A stretch of 64,000 nt of DNA from Nothophoma quercina (lineage: Eukaryota > Ascomycota > Dothideomycetes > Pleosporales > Didymellaceae). The first letter of the stretch is position 1. Every line of letters starts with the position of its first letter. Below, piece after piece: positions 22,259 to 32,579 of this stretch. Below the pieces are notes generated by a model. The model was not told the origin of the DNA. It did not search any database and saw only the letters and a list, made by a program, of their open reading frames with translations. The translations under genes were made by a program, and so were the position numbers. The stretch spans positions 744,001 to 808,000 of the forward strand of contig JAKIXB010000006.1 of NCBI GenBank assembly GCA_021642125.1. Reading direction: 5' to 3'.

Positions 22259-24001
22259 CTAAATGCCACTGCCGTTTCCAATCTTCTCGTTGTGCTCCCT
22301 ATCATACTTCTCCGCGCCCATAATGCCAGGCGGTGCGCCAGTGACCGAACTCCTCCTTCTCTCAACATCCCTCGCCTCCTCCGTATCGTTGTAGTCAATG
22401 AGAAGGTTGCCGCGCTTATCGTAGCGATGCGGTAGGTCCCTTGCAATTTGGACGCAGTTGAAGGGATTGGTGGTCTTGTGGAAGATCTCATCCATCTCCT
22501 CGAGCGAGCGACCAGCGGTCTCAGGGAAGAAGAAGTACACGCTGGGCACCATGGCGGCGTTGATTACAGCGAAAATGATGTACGTGCGCCACGCGATGTT
22601 AGCAAAAGCCACGGGCGTGACCATCACGACCATGAAGTTGAATGCCCAGTTAGCCGTGGTGGCAATAGCGTTCGCAGGCGCACGGATGGAAAGCGGTGTT
22701 ACTTCTGCCGGGTAGAGCCAGGTCATGCCCAGCCATCCGACAGCGAAGAAGGAGTTGAAGACGAAGAGCATGACGGTTGCGACCAGAGCACAAGCCTTGT
22801 TGCTGACGTTGCTGGTGGTTCCTGCGAGGATGCACATAGTTGCACTCATACCGGCAGCACCGAACAACATCAGCTTGCGGCGGCCAAAGCGTTCAATGGT
22901 GAAAATGGCGATCCAAGATGCGATGAAGTACTCAGTGCCGTTACAAGCAGCTAGCAGGCGACTGAGGAATGGTGACAGACCGAGGGAGCCCTCGAAGATG
23001 GTCGCGGCGTAATAGGTGACCAAATTGATACCAGAGATCTGGTTGCATGTCAGTGTCTGTTTCCCCTCCTAAGTCTCCGGCCAAGACATACCTGTTGGAA
23101 CATCTGGTTAACATAAGCAAGCGCCGTGCGGTGGAAATTCCGGTTGCGGTTCATCTTGAAGCATTCTCTGAATCCACCTCTGGACATCTCAAATACAACG
23201 TCCTTTACAGCCTGCAGTTCAGCGACAATCTTCTTGTCTTCCTTTGGCAGGTCGCTAAGAGCAGCCAAAACCTCCCAAGCTTCGTCGTCTCTTCCCTTCA
23301 GAACGAGCCAACGAGGACTTTCAGGCAGTCCGGGGATGAGGACCAGGATGAAGATGGCAAGGATGATCTGGAAAGCAATCGGGAAGCGCCAGGCAATCGA
23401 GCTCGGCTCGAGGAACGAGAATCCAAGGTCGAGCCAATAACTCAGCATGACACCGAAAACGATAAGTGAGCCTTCGATCATGACCATCTGTCCTCGTCTG
23501 TGCGGTTTCGAGGTCTCAGATTGCCATGTAGGAACCGTGCTGGTATTCATACCGTTGCCAAAGCCGGTGATCCAACGTCCAACAATGAGCTGAGCCAGAC
23601 CGAATGATGCGGTTTGGATGGTAGCGCCAACAATCATGATAATACTGCCGATGAAGATGGTCTTCTTGCGTCCAAGCATGTTACCAAGCCAGATAGTCGC
23701 GACTGCGCCGAAGAAGCATCCGAGAGTGTAAGCGCCCACAGTGATGGCCTGAATCGTGGCGGTGTGGCTTGCATCGCCATTTGGTGGGTTCAGAGTGTCG
23801 ATTTGCGGAAAGTAGTGTACGAAAGAAGGCAACGTGAGCAGGCCGCCCATCACACCTTGGTCTGTACCTGGAATGAGCGATTGCAATATTGTGAGATTGA
23901 GTGAACGTACCATATCCGAAGAGAGCAAAGTCGGTACCAGCAACGACCGCAATAGCAATGTTGAGCTTGGTGCCCGTAAGGCCGTAGAACTTCTTGCCCA
24001 T
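22259..24001 (-). CDS. Sugar-porter family MFS transporter
   Basis: Three exons (24001-23911, 23867-23092, 23038-22259) give 548 residues. The introns are 43 bp (GTACGT...CCAG) and 53 bp (GTATGT...CCAG). The joins restore FGYGTDQGVMGG and NQMFQQISGINLVTYYA, both family hallmarks. Other hallmarks: GRKKTIF after helix 2, PESPRWL after helix 6, GRRKLMLFG in the second half and PETAGRSLEEMDEIF near the C-terminus. This is a twelve-helix proton symporter or facilitator of hexoses or related polyols and acids. The exact substrate cannot be told from sequence. It ends facing the DHA2 exporter but is not otherwise linked to it. Confidence 0.9.
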
Positions 24002-26230
24002 GACGATATTGATGCGCGTGTCAGCGCGAGCCAAAGAACCAAGACAAAATCTATGGGACAATCGACTCCAAGCCAAGCCTGGAAAGCAGAGTAGGTGCAA
24101 CAGCAAGGGCGGAGGGAGCGCTGCCCGGCCTTATGAACCACGACCCGTCAACCATCTTTCAACGATGTAACCGAGTCGTCCTCACATCCAATTCCACTAG
24201 CGCGCTACTGTCGTGCGGCACCCGCAAGCCACGGGCATCATCCTGTAAGGTGTCGAGAGCGATGACGTCTGTCGGTTGAGCCGCGTTGCGGAGAGCGGGG
24301 ATCACCACACCGTCTGGGGATGGTGCAGAAGCGGAGATCGAGAACGCTGCAGGGCTCTCAGTCTACGAGATCCGTGATTCGCTGCTCCACAACGGCCGTG
24401 CTGCATGGCAGCGTGAGGACTTGGGCGGCTTGCCGCATTGAGCAGTTCCGAAGTCGTGTGAGGTTGATGAATCTTTCGGCTGTTGTCTTGAGTCGCATCG
24501 TGTCGATGAGGAGCATTGTTGGAGTCAAGCCTGTGCCGACTTAGATCAAGCCGCAGCAGGGCCGCTAACGTCTGAGCGGTTTGTCTTGTTGTCAATTCTT
24601 GGTTTCCAACCTTGTCTACCGAAAATTTGCATCACCAAAGAAAGATCAACAACAAGATCATCGATGTCAAGCCATGGCGTTGGGAGAAAGGAAGCGCCGT
24701 TGATTCGTACTTTCCAGACTCTTGGTACTCTTCAGGAACTCCCACGAGGGCACTCAACGTCGCGCGACAAGCATGGAATGTGGATCCACTCTTTCTAGGC
24801 TTGACGGACACGGTTCTGCTTGGGCAAACCGGCGACGCTTATCCGAATAGCCACGAGATTTCCCGAGTCACGTGTCAATGCGTTCACCGCACACCAAAAG
24901 TGGCTGCGCGAATTACCGAAAGCGGAGATGCCGCCTCACTCGAGTCTCCTTGCATAGTCCGGGGTGCCTGACGCTGCCAAGGAAGGTTTCAACCATTCGT
25001 ATGGGCTTGGACTCTGGTCAAGACTGCTATTACCTCAGTAGATATTTCCACCACGCCGGGAGACTAGAAGGAGCTCCTCGAATCGACACCAAACGCCTTG
25101 GCTTTGAGTCAAGTCAATGAAGAACAGCAGAATGCAGCATGCGTGTGCTCATTGCCGCCACTTCTAAGCCATTCATCACATTCGTTGCAGGAATGCCCAA
25201 CGATATACTATACTCTAAGGCACTCTCTACTAAAGGTTAGGCGCAGACTGTGTCCGGCCGTCGAAACGCGCCTCAAACCAAACGTATACGGCACCTCCCT
25301 CGTGCTTTGTATCCTTCGCGTTCTCGAGCCTTTCACGAGCCTTTCACGAGCCTTTCACGAAATCTATATAAGTCTTCCTCGGTATCGATCTATGTTTTAC
25401 CCTGAAGCACTGAAACAGGCTTTTCTTGAACACTGTGCCAGGACTCACCTACCTTATCAAGAGGGTAATGAACTGACCCTGCACTGAACAGCAAGACGAT
25501 GTCATTACTTCCGTGTTCGATTGTAGTTCTCTTCTTCAACCGCCACTCTTCCGACAGCCCCTGTCTGTCCCTTCTCCAACGACGACGGTAGGAGGGTCTC
25601 CACAGACACATCTCGATACATAATCCAAGCTTGGGTATTATCTCCAATTGCTTCACGTATACTGAGCGACTACCCACTCACAGTGCTCTGGAAGAGAAAC
25701 GATCACAACACTCTCGTCATGTTTTAAACCGTCATTTACATTGTGCAGACTAATTTTCAGTCCTTGTCATCGCTTCCTCTCTACATCTCTCAGCCGACGA
25801 CGGAACTAGAGCTTTGCCACACCTCTCGATGCTCACGGAAAGCATACGGGCTCACATTCCTCCTTTTCCTTGCCACAGCGCTTTTGTTCTGTCCGCGTCC
25901 ATCCGGGCTTCACCGACCTTGTTGCAAGGCATTCTTCCAGCGTATTCCGAGGATTGAGTCCCTTCTACATGAACCTCTTCAGCCGCACTTACCTTTACAG
26001 TCGCACATCCAGAACTGGCAAATGCGTCCGGCTCCACATCTCCGTCCCCTGCATTCGATACGGACTTCACCAACTCCTGCACACCTGCACATTGCCGTTC
26101 ACTGCGACGTGCCCGCGAGTGTATACTCAGTCGAGCCATGATAGGTGATAGATCACGATGATTTCGATGCAGAAACCCGAGTGAGATAATGCCTGGAGTA
26201 AGACTCCTTGGTACGTTCATTGCGTCTCCT
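24002..26230. other. Gene-poor stretch
   Basis: It holds the promoter of the sugar transporter and the 3' side of the aspartic protease. Overlapping frames of 90-132 codons at 25.1-26.2 kb on both strands lack ATG starts, domains or splice structure. An 11-base tandem repeat lies at 25325-25360. I see nothing else. Confidence 0.5.
25325..25360. repeat. Three exact copies of an 11-base repeat
   Basis: The unit CGAGCCTTTCA occurs three times in direct succession and is followed by CGA. It lies in non-coding DNA. Confidence 0.92.
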
Positions 26231-27483
26231 CTACTGGTACAGGTAATCCCACTCCTTCTTCAGCCTTCCGAATCCAATCTTTGGCGCGTAGTTCTCCGGC
26301 TCATCAGCGCCGAAGTCGAAGACAGTGTACCATCTTTGCAGGAAAGCTGCGCCGATCAAGGCGAAATTGTTCTGCCCACTATTATCCAGCGGCGGCATAC
26401 ACTGCGCTCCCGGCTCCGTAAACTCATCCCCACGAATACTAAAACTCACATCCTTGCTCTCGTCCGCATCCTCACCCAGCGTAAAAGTAATAGCCCACGA
26501 AGCATTGAGGTGCTGACACTCCATCCGCTCCTCGCCATTAACGAGCTTCGTAACGTTCCACCCGAGATTGAAGTAAACCGCGTCGATGATCTCGTCCGGC
26601 ACGCTGATGCGGCCCGCGCCCGTGTCGAAGACGGCACCGCCCGCGCCGTACATGCTCCACGTCACGTTGGCGTGCGGCCAGACACCCTCCGCGTCTGTTG
26701 TGTGCGGCAGGCGTCCCGTGTCTAGGTTGACGCTGGCATTCTGGCTGCCGGCGACGAGCACGTTGACGGAGCGCAAGGGCGCGCGCCAGAGCTGGTATGG
26801 GTCTTCCTTGCGGAGCGGCGCGAACACGACTTCTCCATCAACATACTTCTCTTCGTCACTGCCACCAAGCGTCAGAACGCCATTTTGCGCGCCCGAGTCC
26901 TGCAGGTTGGTGCCGTAGAAGAGTGCGAAGCGGGGCTCATCGAGCTTGCCGTCCCAGAGCAGCGTTTCGACGAGCGAGCTTGTCGCCGTCTCCGCGATGG
27001 AACTGAATCCCAGACCTAGGAAGCCGTCGGCTGTGATCCAGCGCCAGCTGCTTTGGTTTGCAGCTAGGAAGGTCTGGTTCCATTCAAACTTGCCGTCAGG
27101 GGAGGAGAACACATCGAGTGTTGCAGCGCCAGCGACGCCGTCGCCAGCGATGTAGGGGATGCGGGAGAAGGAGTTCAGGTCCTTGGAAGTGGATGAGGCA
27201 TTGGCAGAGTAGAGCGTGCGGTTGTAAGTGTTGAGATTGGGGCAGGAGGTTGAGTTGCAGGTAGTGGATGTAAACCAGGTCGTTGAGGAGCCGGTATCGA
27301 AGAGAAGGCGGTAAGGTTTCGCGGGTGTGCCGACGGAGAGTTCTACAGAGGCCTTAGAGGGTTAGTTGGTCGTTTTGAGGTAGTGGAGGGACGACTTACA
27401 TAGGTCGATTCAATACGGACCGGTAGGTCGATCACGGATGCTGTGGCTGCTGTCGCAGCAGCTAGGAGTCCAACGGTCTTCAT
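26231..27483 (-). CDS. Secreted pepsin-family (A1) aspartic protease
   Basis: Two exons, 27483-27400 and 27352-26231, give 401 residues. The 47-bp intron (GTAAGT, CTAAC branch, TAAG acceptor) follows residue 28. A signal peptide (about 1-16) is followed almost directly by the mature fold (ELSVGTPAKPYRLLFDTGSS). The catalytic aspartates sit in DTGSS (Asp47) and DTGAG (Asp271). A Cys pair (TTCNSTSC) follows the first, and many N-glycosylation sequons are present. The pro-segment is very short compared with pepsins, closer to the yapsin/candidapepsin-like fungal enzymes that use short leaders. The C-terminus has no GPI signal, so secretion into the medium or vacuole is likely. Substrates are unknown. 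Confidence 0.87.
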
Positions 27484-27959
27484 GCTGAAGTTTCTAATGA
27501 GCGAGTGAAAGTGAGGAAAATGCTAATGGGAGAATTGACGTCCTGCCGGAAGAGCGGATTTATAGACTGCTTGAACGTCATTGCTGCTGAAATGAGCATC
27601 GTATGCACAGAAGCTCTCGAAATAGAAATTGTGGTTCTTGCAGGGAAGCTCGACCGCTGGAAAGGCCTAGCGCGCCGTTTATTCGGTAATTTGCCTCTTT
27701 GGGTCATGGACGCTGCAGAAATCGTGTTTCAGGTAGCCGAGCATTGCGAACAGACTCGAAAGGGAAGGAGGGATGAAGACACCACAGCTAACAGTAGTAA
27801 CGTTGTTGCAAGATTTTGGTGTAGATTGAGTAAGTCGTGTTGAGTTACAACACGAGGCTGCAGATTGCGAACTGCGCAACTTTTCCGTACCTGCCTCTAA
27901 GATGCTTGAACTCCTTTCCAAAAGTGAACGCCGATGCTGTGAAGATGAAAAAGTGGGTA
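27484..27959. other. Intergenic region
   Basis: It is the promoter of the aspartic protease and the 3' region of MAK16. I see no additional gene. Confidence 0.5.
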
Positions 27960-29037
27960 TTAGTTGCGCAGAGTTTCCCTCGCCGCGGGCTCCCGCTCGA
28001 ATTCGTACTCGATTTCGCGCTTCGCTCCCTTGGAATCCCTCGCTGGCTTCTTCTTGGGCTTGGAGGGAGGTGCGGCGGGGCGTTTCCTCTTGAGGTTTGC
28101 GAGAGCCTTCTTGAGGGCTTCGTTGTCCTCGCCGTCAGACTCATCCTCCTCTTCACCACCGCTTGCGCTCTCGCTCGCGTCACTGTCGCCGTCTGAGCCC
28201 TCGTCTGGACTTTGTCCACCAACCCAGTCCTCAAAGTCCTCCATGTCGTCATCCGACTCGCCCTCGACGTCGCTGACGTACTCGACTTCGCCGACACCAT
28301 TCTCGTACTCGTACTCGTTCTCTTCCTCGTCCTCTTCGAGCTCTCCGTCGTCGAGATCCTCGTCGCGCTCGAGCTGACCCTCCTTCTCCAGACCCTTCAT
28401 GACTCGCTTCCAGACGTTGGGCTCGACGTTGAGCGGGCGGTCTCCGTAGGCACCGGAGCGAAGACGGTCGATCAGCACACGTTCGATAGAGCGCTCGACC
28501 TTTGCTGCAGCCAGGGCCTTCCTCTCTCTCGCGTCTTCTCGTCTCCTGACCTTGGGTGCAAGGCGGGGCACTAATCTCTCACCAAGGCGCTCCTCCTCCT
28601 TTGCCAGTTTGCGAATGCGAATGTTGACTTGGGTAAGCCTGGTCAGACGCTGCTTGTTCTTGTGGACGAGGAACTTGGGGAAGTACTGCAGATGCGAGTC
28701 GACCATCTCGAGGGCTTTTGTGTAGTTCTTGGGCAGTTTTATGCGCTCCCACCACTTGTTCGGCAGATGCGCGCGTTCGATTGCCTTGATGTACAGATAG
28801 AGATCGCCGGTCTTGGGGTCGGAACGTATCGTGGCATAGCGGGAGTTTGCGAGCGGGCACGACTGCTTGCTGCAGAAACCGGAGACGTTGTGCTCGTTGC
28901 GACAGAAGGTCTGGTCCTTGGTGGTCTTCAACTTGTAGCTGCAGAAGTCGGTTCCAATAATGGACCACACGATTTCGTCTGAAAGTGTCAGTTGCGGGTA
29001 CAAGCCTGGTTGCAGTGCCCAACCTACCGGAAGCCAT
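27960..29037 (-). CDS. MAK16: MAK16, ribosome biogenesis factor
   Basis: Two exons, 29037-29028 and 28978-27960, give 342 residues. The first exon is only ten bases (ATG GCT TCC G). A 49-bp intron (GTAGGT...TTTCAG) then joins to give MASDEIVWSII, matching the conserved MSDEIVW start of the family. Mak16 acts in the nucleolus in early 60S (pre-27S) assembly. The conserved N-terminal domain with the Cys-rich block FCRNEHNVSGFCSKQSCPLANSRYA is present, followed by the KLPKNYTKALE region. The C-terminal third is a long acidic Glu/Asp/Ser tract and then a Lys/Pro-rich basic stretch, as in other Mak16 proteins. It is divergently paired with MSS1. Confidence 0.95.
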
Positions 29038-29237
29038 CTTGTGCTGCGTCCACTCGTTCGTTGCTGGTGCGGGTGGTGAGGAACGACGGCCGCTCGAAAA
29101 CATTTTGGCGCGGGATCCAAGATTTCGGTGGGCCCGCGGCGCAGGGGCCATCTTTTGCGGAGAAGGAGCGAACCGCAACGCGCGCAATGCAAACACCACC
29201 GCCATGTGAACGTCAACCCAACCCGCGCGCTCTCGGC
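29038..29237. promoter_or_regulatory. 200-bp bidirectional promoter of MAK16 and MSS1
   Basis: The two start codons face away from each other 200 bases apart, so both promoters must overlap. No clear TATA box is visible. One gene serves cytosolic ribosome assembly and the other mitochondrial tRNA modification, so joint growth control is possible but inferred. Confidence 0.6.
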
Positions 29238-31320
29238 ATGAGAGCTGTCATTGCGTCCATTCGAAGCAGTCGTCAACACCTGCGGCAGATTGGCGGTCCT
29301 GCGACTCGGGGCGGCCTTCAGCGAAGCACGGCAGCCTCTGGCAGACATGCCTTCTCCCATCCTCTGCGCCGGCCCTTGAGCCACACGCAATGTCGTCGGA
29401 TCCATGCCCGCTTCAAGGAACCGACCATCTACGCGCTCTCTACAGCATCTGGGAAAGCGGCAATTGCTGTCGTCCGCATATCGGGTCCAGCATGTAGACA
29501 GGTACGGCACGCTTGAACGAAGATGCACCGCCCTGCATGCTCAGAATGCGACAGGTCTACGAAGGGCTGTGTCCCTCGACTGCCTTTCCCAAGCCTCGCT
29601 ATGCGACGCTTCGAAAGCTCTACAGCCCACACCAGCCGCCGTCGCCCGCGACCCTGCTCGATTCCGGCGCCCTCGTCCTCTACTTTCCGAGCCCGAACAC
29701 CGTCACCGGCGAAGACCTGCTCGAGCTGCATGTACACGGCGGGCCTGCTATAGTGCGCGCAGTCTTGGCTGCCATACCACAATGCGCGTTGACCAGTGAG
29801 GGAACGGTCGCGCACTCGATTCGATATGCTGAGCCCGGCGAGTTCACGCGCCGCGCATTCGCCAACAATCGCATGGACCTGCCTCAGATCGAGGCGCTCG
29901 GCGAGACATTGTCTGCCTCGACCGAGCAGCAGCGCCAGATCTCGGTACGCGGAACAACGTCGTCGCTGGCTGTTCGCTACGAGCAGTGGCGCATGCTGCT
30001 GCTTGCCGCCAGGGGAGAGCTAGAGGCCCTGATCGACTTCTCGGAAGACCAGCACTTCGACGAGTCCCCGGCGCAGCTCTGCGCGTCTGTCGCAGCCCAA
30101 GTCCAAATCTTGCGCGCGCAGATGGAGGCACACGTGGCCAACGCTGTTCGCGGCGAGCTGTTGCGCAACGGCATAAGCATGGCGCTTCTCGGAGCGCCCA
30201 ACGCGGGCAAAAGCAGTCTGCTGAATCGAATTGTCGGAAGAGACGCTGCCATTGTCTCACAGGAAGCCGGTACGACGCGCGACATTGTGGAAGTCAGCGT
30301 CGATCTTGCTGGCTGGCTGGTCAAGATTGGCGACATGGCTGGTTTACGCAGAGCTGGTCTAGTAGGAGCAGATGCCGTTGGTGCGGTGGAGCAGGAGGGC
30401 ATCAAGCGCGCAAAACAACGTGCCCTTGAATCCGATCTCCTGATTGTCGTCCAGGACGCGACATCAGAGATGGATCCTGAGGTCACCGAGACCGCCAAGC
30501 AGTGTGTCGAGTCAGGCATCAACGTCGTCGTCGCAGTGAACAAGATCGACCAGCTCTCGTCGACGGACAACGCTCAGATTGCATGGCGAGAAAAGATCCG
30601 CTCGACCCTCAACATTGAGGAAGCGCGCATCTCCTTCATCTCCTGCAGAGAGGCCTTCACAGCAACCGCACTCAATGCAAGCAGCCGCGACCCAGGACAC
30701 ATACAGTCCTTCCTGACCACGCTCACACAAACCTTCCGCGACATGACTGCCGCCCTCGTCCCCGACTCCGACCCCGACCCATCAATCTGGCAAGAGTCCC
30801 TTGGCGCAACCGAACGCCAGCGCATCCTGCTCTCCGAAAGTCTCACTCACCTCTCCGCCTTCCTGTCCGCCGTAACCCCAGCCCACACCGAGTCGCACTC
30901 TGCCTACGGCATCGAGCCTGACGCAGCGGACGACATCGACATAGTACTCGCCGCAGAATCGCTCCGCAGTGCCGCCGAAGCTCTGGCCCGCATCACTGGG
31001 CGAGGAGACGGAGGAGACGTCGAGGAGGTTCTGGGCGTCGTCTTTGAAAAGTAAGTCATCTTGCTGCATATGTGGTCTTGGTTATGGGTTTCGGCCCCCG
31101 GGTCTGGGAAGCCTTGCGCCTTGCGCGCGCGCACAGATGCCTGGGCCAGCGGGTTTTGGCCCCAGCACTGCCAGGGACTGCCTCGATAACTATAGCGTGG
31201 CGTCTGACGGTGCGGGTCAGGCAACTGGAACCGCAGGATGTTTTGTGGGGTAATACCGTGTTTGGTAATCTTGGACTTCCTGCTAACGTATGCTTTCGCA
31301 GGTTTTGTGTCGGAAAGTAA
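29238..31320 (+). CDS. MSS1: MSS1/MnmE, mitochondrial tRNA-modification GTPase
   Basis: Three exons (29238-29501, 29555-31050, 31302-31320) give 592 residues. With MTO1 the family places a 5-carboxymethylaminomethyl-type group on wobble uridine of mitochondrial tRNAs. An Arg-rich import leader (about 1-55) precedes the formyl-THF-binding N-domain, which starts at TIYALSTASGKAAIAVVRISG. The inserted G domain has GAPNAGKS (301-308), GTTRD, DMAG in place of DTAG, and NKID. The last exon is 19 bases after a 251-bp intron (GTAAGT...TTCGCAG) and encodes FCVGK. This matches the essential C-terminal F-C-[IV]-G-K of MnmE, whose Cys is catalytic in the bacterial enzyme. Without that exon the protein would end at a false stop after VVFEK. 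Confidence 0.94.
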
Positions 31321-31853
31321 ACCATCCGAGAGGTCCACCAACACTGCACGAAAACGCGAGATTCCAGAGTCAACATTCTGCAAAATGGTGTTTATAACAA
31401 TCGATTGTCAAGCTACCTCCAGGGCGCCACGCCATGCTATCAAAGCAATACAATAAGACTGAGCAGAAAACCCTCCTGATCTAAGAACTCAAACCGCAGA
31501 AATGGAAACAAATATATATATATATCAAAACACAACCCAAACGCCCCATAACTCCACCCCAATGCCGTCGCTCAGTGAAGAGCTTATCCCATCTTTCAAA
31601 GGTACAATCAATGAACGCCTGTATCGAAACATTCTGGTCCTGCCGTAATGTGTATCCATAACCCCCGGCCAGCGTGTGTATCAAACTAGACCCAACTCCA
31701 TCGCTTGCTCAAATGCTCAACAACGCGGAAACACTGAAAAGGAACGCTGCGCTAGAGTGCTATAGAAAAGCAAAAAAGAAAAAAAAAATAACGCGATACA
31801 AGTACAGTGGCCGAAGCCGCATGTTTGCCTAAGGTGAGGTGTAGGTGAAGCTG
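31321..31853. other. Spacer between MSS1 and the micro-ORF locus
   Basis: It holds the MSS1 3' region, an AT dinucleotide run (31512-31525) and an A-rich stretch near 31770-31790. On the minus strand it is the likely 3' region of the micro-ORF transcript. I see no coding gene. Confidence 0.5.
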
Positions 31854-31946
31854 TTATGGTGGTGGTGGTGGTGGTGGTGGTCGCCAGCGTTCGGTGCGCC
31901 GCTTGCGGAGGGTCTTCGTGGTTTGTTGGTGGTGTGTGGATGCCAT
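31854..31946 (-). CDS. 30-codon ORF at the 3' end of the micro-ORF array
   Basis: This ATG-to-TAA frame of 30 residues follows the fourth micro-ORF by 57 bases, and no other AUG lies between. The start context (ACCATGG) is optimal. The product would have a Thr/His/Gln-rich start, a basic middle (KTLRKRRTERWR) and an eight-proline tail encoded by an eight-unit CCA repeat (31858-31881). The repeat could also read as poly-His in another frame, so low complexity weakens the case. I do not recognise it. Confidence 0.3.
   Translation of the reverse strand: MASTHHQQTTKTLRKRRTERWRPPPPPPPP
31858..31881. repeat. Eight-unit GGT/ACC trinucleotide repeat
   Basis: Eight perfect GGT triplets on the plus strand lie inside the 30-codon ORF on the minus strand. 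Confidence 0.9.
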
Positions 31947-32003
31947 GGTGATGAGGGAGATGAGAAGGTTGGTTGAAGGTCCAAGGCCCAAGGTCCCGCA
32001 GGA

Positions 32004-32030
32004 CTAATTGTAGCCACCGCGTCCGGCCAT
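32004..32030 (-). CDS. Micro-ORF 4, octapeptide MAGRGGYN
   Basis: A nine-codon frame, ATG to TAG. It encodes the same octapeptide as micro-ORF 3, but four codons and the stop differ synonymously (GGA for GGC, GGT for GGA, GGC for GGA, AAT for AAC, TAG for TAA). The start context is AAGATGG. Confidence 0.55.
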   Translation of the reverse strand: MAGRGGYN

Positions 32031-32063
32031 CTTAGGTATATTCGTATATGGTGTGGCCAGGGC

Positions 32064-32090
32064 TTAGTTGTATCCTCCGCGGCCGGCCAT
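32064..32090 (-). CDS. Micro-ORF 3, octapeptide MAGRGGYN
   Basis: A nine-codon frame, ATG to TAA, in context ACAATGG. It is also the in-frame end of a 65-codon frame that starts at 32261. The spacer before micro-ORF 4 is 33 bases without any AUG. Confidence 0.55.
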   Translation of the reverse strand: MAGRGGYN

Positions 32091-32261
32091 TGTAAAGGTA
32101 ATTTGTTGTGTAGGTTTGAGTTGTTTGAGGCGTCTCTTGACTGATTCGATGATCGATCGAGGTGTCCTTGATTGTTTCTTTGCTTGTTTGGAAGCTTTGC
32201 GCTGCTGCTTCAAGGCTTTAGTTGTATCCGTCTCGGCCCATGGCTTCGATGAAATGAACAT
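32064..32261 (-). CDS. Alternative 65-codon basic ORF ending in the micro-ORF 3 peptide
   Basis: An ATG at 32261 opens a frame that crosses micro-ORF 2 in another frame and runs without a stop into micro-ORF 3, so its last eight residues are MAGRGGYN. The body is very rich in Lys, Arg and Gln (KALKQQRKASKQAKK and onward). Its start context is weaker than that of micro-ORF 2, which begins 20 bases later. It is the only AUG in the array before micro-ORF 4 that does not itself open a copy of the peptide, so either it is real or the frame is open by chance. Confidence 0.3.
   Translation of the reverse strand: MFISSKPWAETDTTKALKQQRKASKQAKKQSRTPRSIIESVKRRLKQLKPTQQITFTMAGRGGYN
32218..32241 (-). CDS. 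Micro-ORF 2, heptapeptide MGRDGYN
   Basis: An eight-codon frame, ATG to TAA, in the optimal context GCCATGG. It differs from copy 1 by one replacement (Gly4 to Asp) and by synonymous changes in Gly2, Arg3 and Gly5. Confidence 0.55.
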   Translation of the reverse strand: MGRDGYN

Positions 32262-32338
32262 GTATTGTTGGTATGTTGTTGATTGGGGTGGCGATCGAGA
32301 TTACTTTGATGTATACAGTTGTCGTAGATGTGAGTGCT

Positions 32339-32362
32339 TTAGTTGTAGCCGCCGCGACCCAT
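32339..32362 (-). CDS. Micro-ORF 1, heptapeptide MGRGGYN
   Basis: An eight-codon frame, ATG to TAA. This is the first AUG after the TATA box at 32495-32500. The leader in between is a pyrimidine-rich, AUG-free stretch (many CTTC and TCATC), as in well-expressed fungal transcripts. The start context (CTCAATGG) is the weakest of the four, which would allow leaky scanning to later copies. Confidence 0.6.
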   Translation of the reverse strand: MGRGGYN

Positions 32363-32494
32363 TGAGAAGATATTGAAGCAAAGTATAGAAGATGAAGTGC
32401 AGGGGTTCTGAAGAGCTGAAGATGCTGGAAGACGATGTTGAGAAGCAGATGATTGAAGATGAGATGAACCAGAACTCCAGAGAAAGCAAACAGA

Positions 32495-32500
32495 CTTATA
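32495..32500 (-). promoter_or_regulatory. TATA box of the micro-ORF transcript
   Basis: TATAAG on the minus strand lies about 135 bases before micro-ORF 1 and is followed by a CT-rich leader. It is consistent with a transcript starting near 32465. Inferred from sequence only. Confidence 0.45.
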
Positions 32501-32579
32501 GGAAAGGGACTGGTGGACTATGAAGAGCCACTTGGAACTGTGAACTGGTGACTTGACTGATACTCCCACCTTTTGCCTA

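Noticed and set aside
25743..26220. Overlapping 122-132 codon frames on both strands near 26 kb
   Set aside because: Mutual shadows in biased DNA; neither has a convincing start, domain or splice structure.
31829..32017. Frame with an eight-histidine run downstream of micro-ORF 4
   Set aside because: It starts on GTG inside micro-ORF 4; the His run is the GGT/ACC repeat read in another frame.
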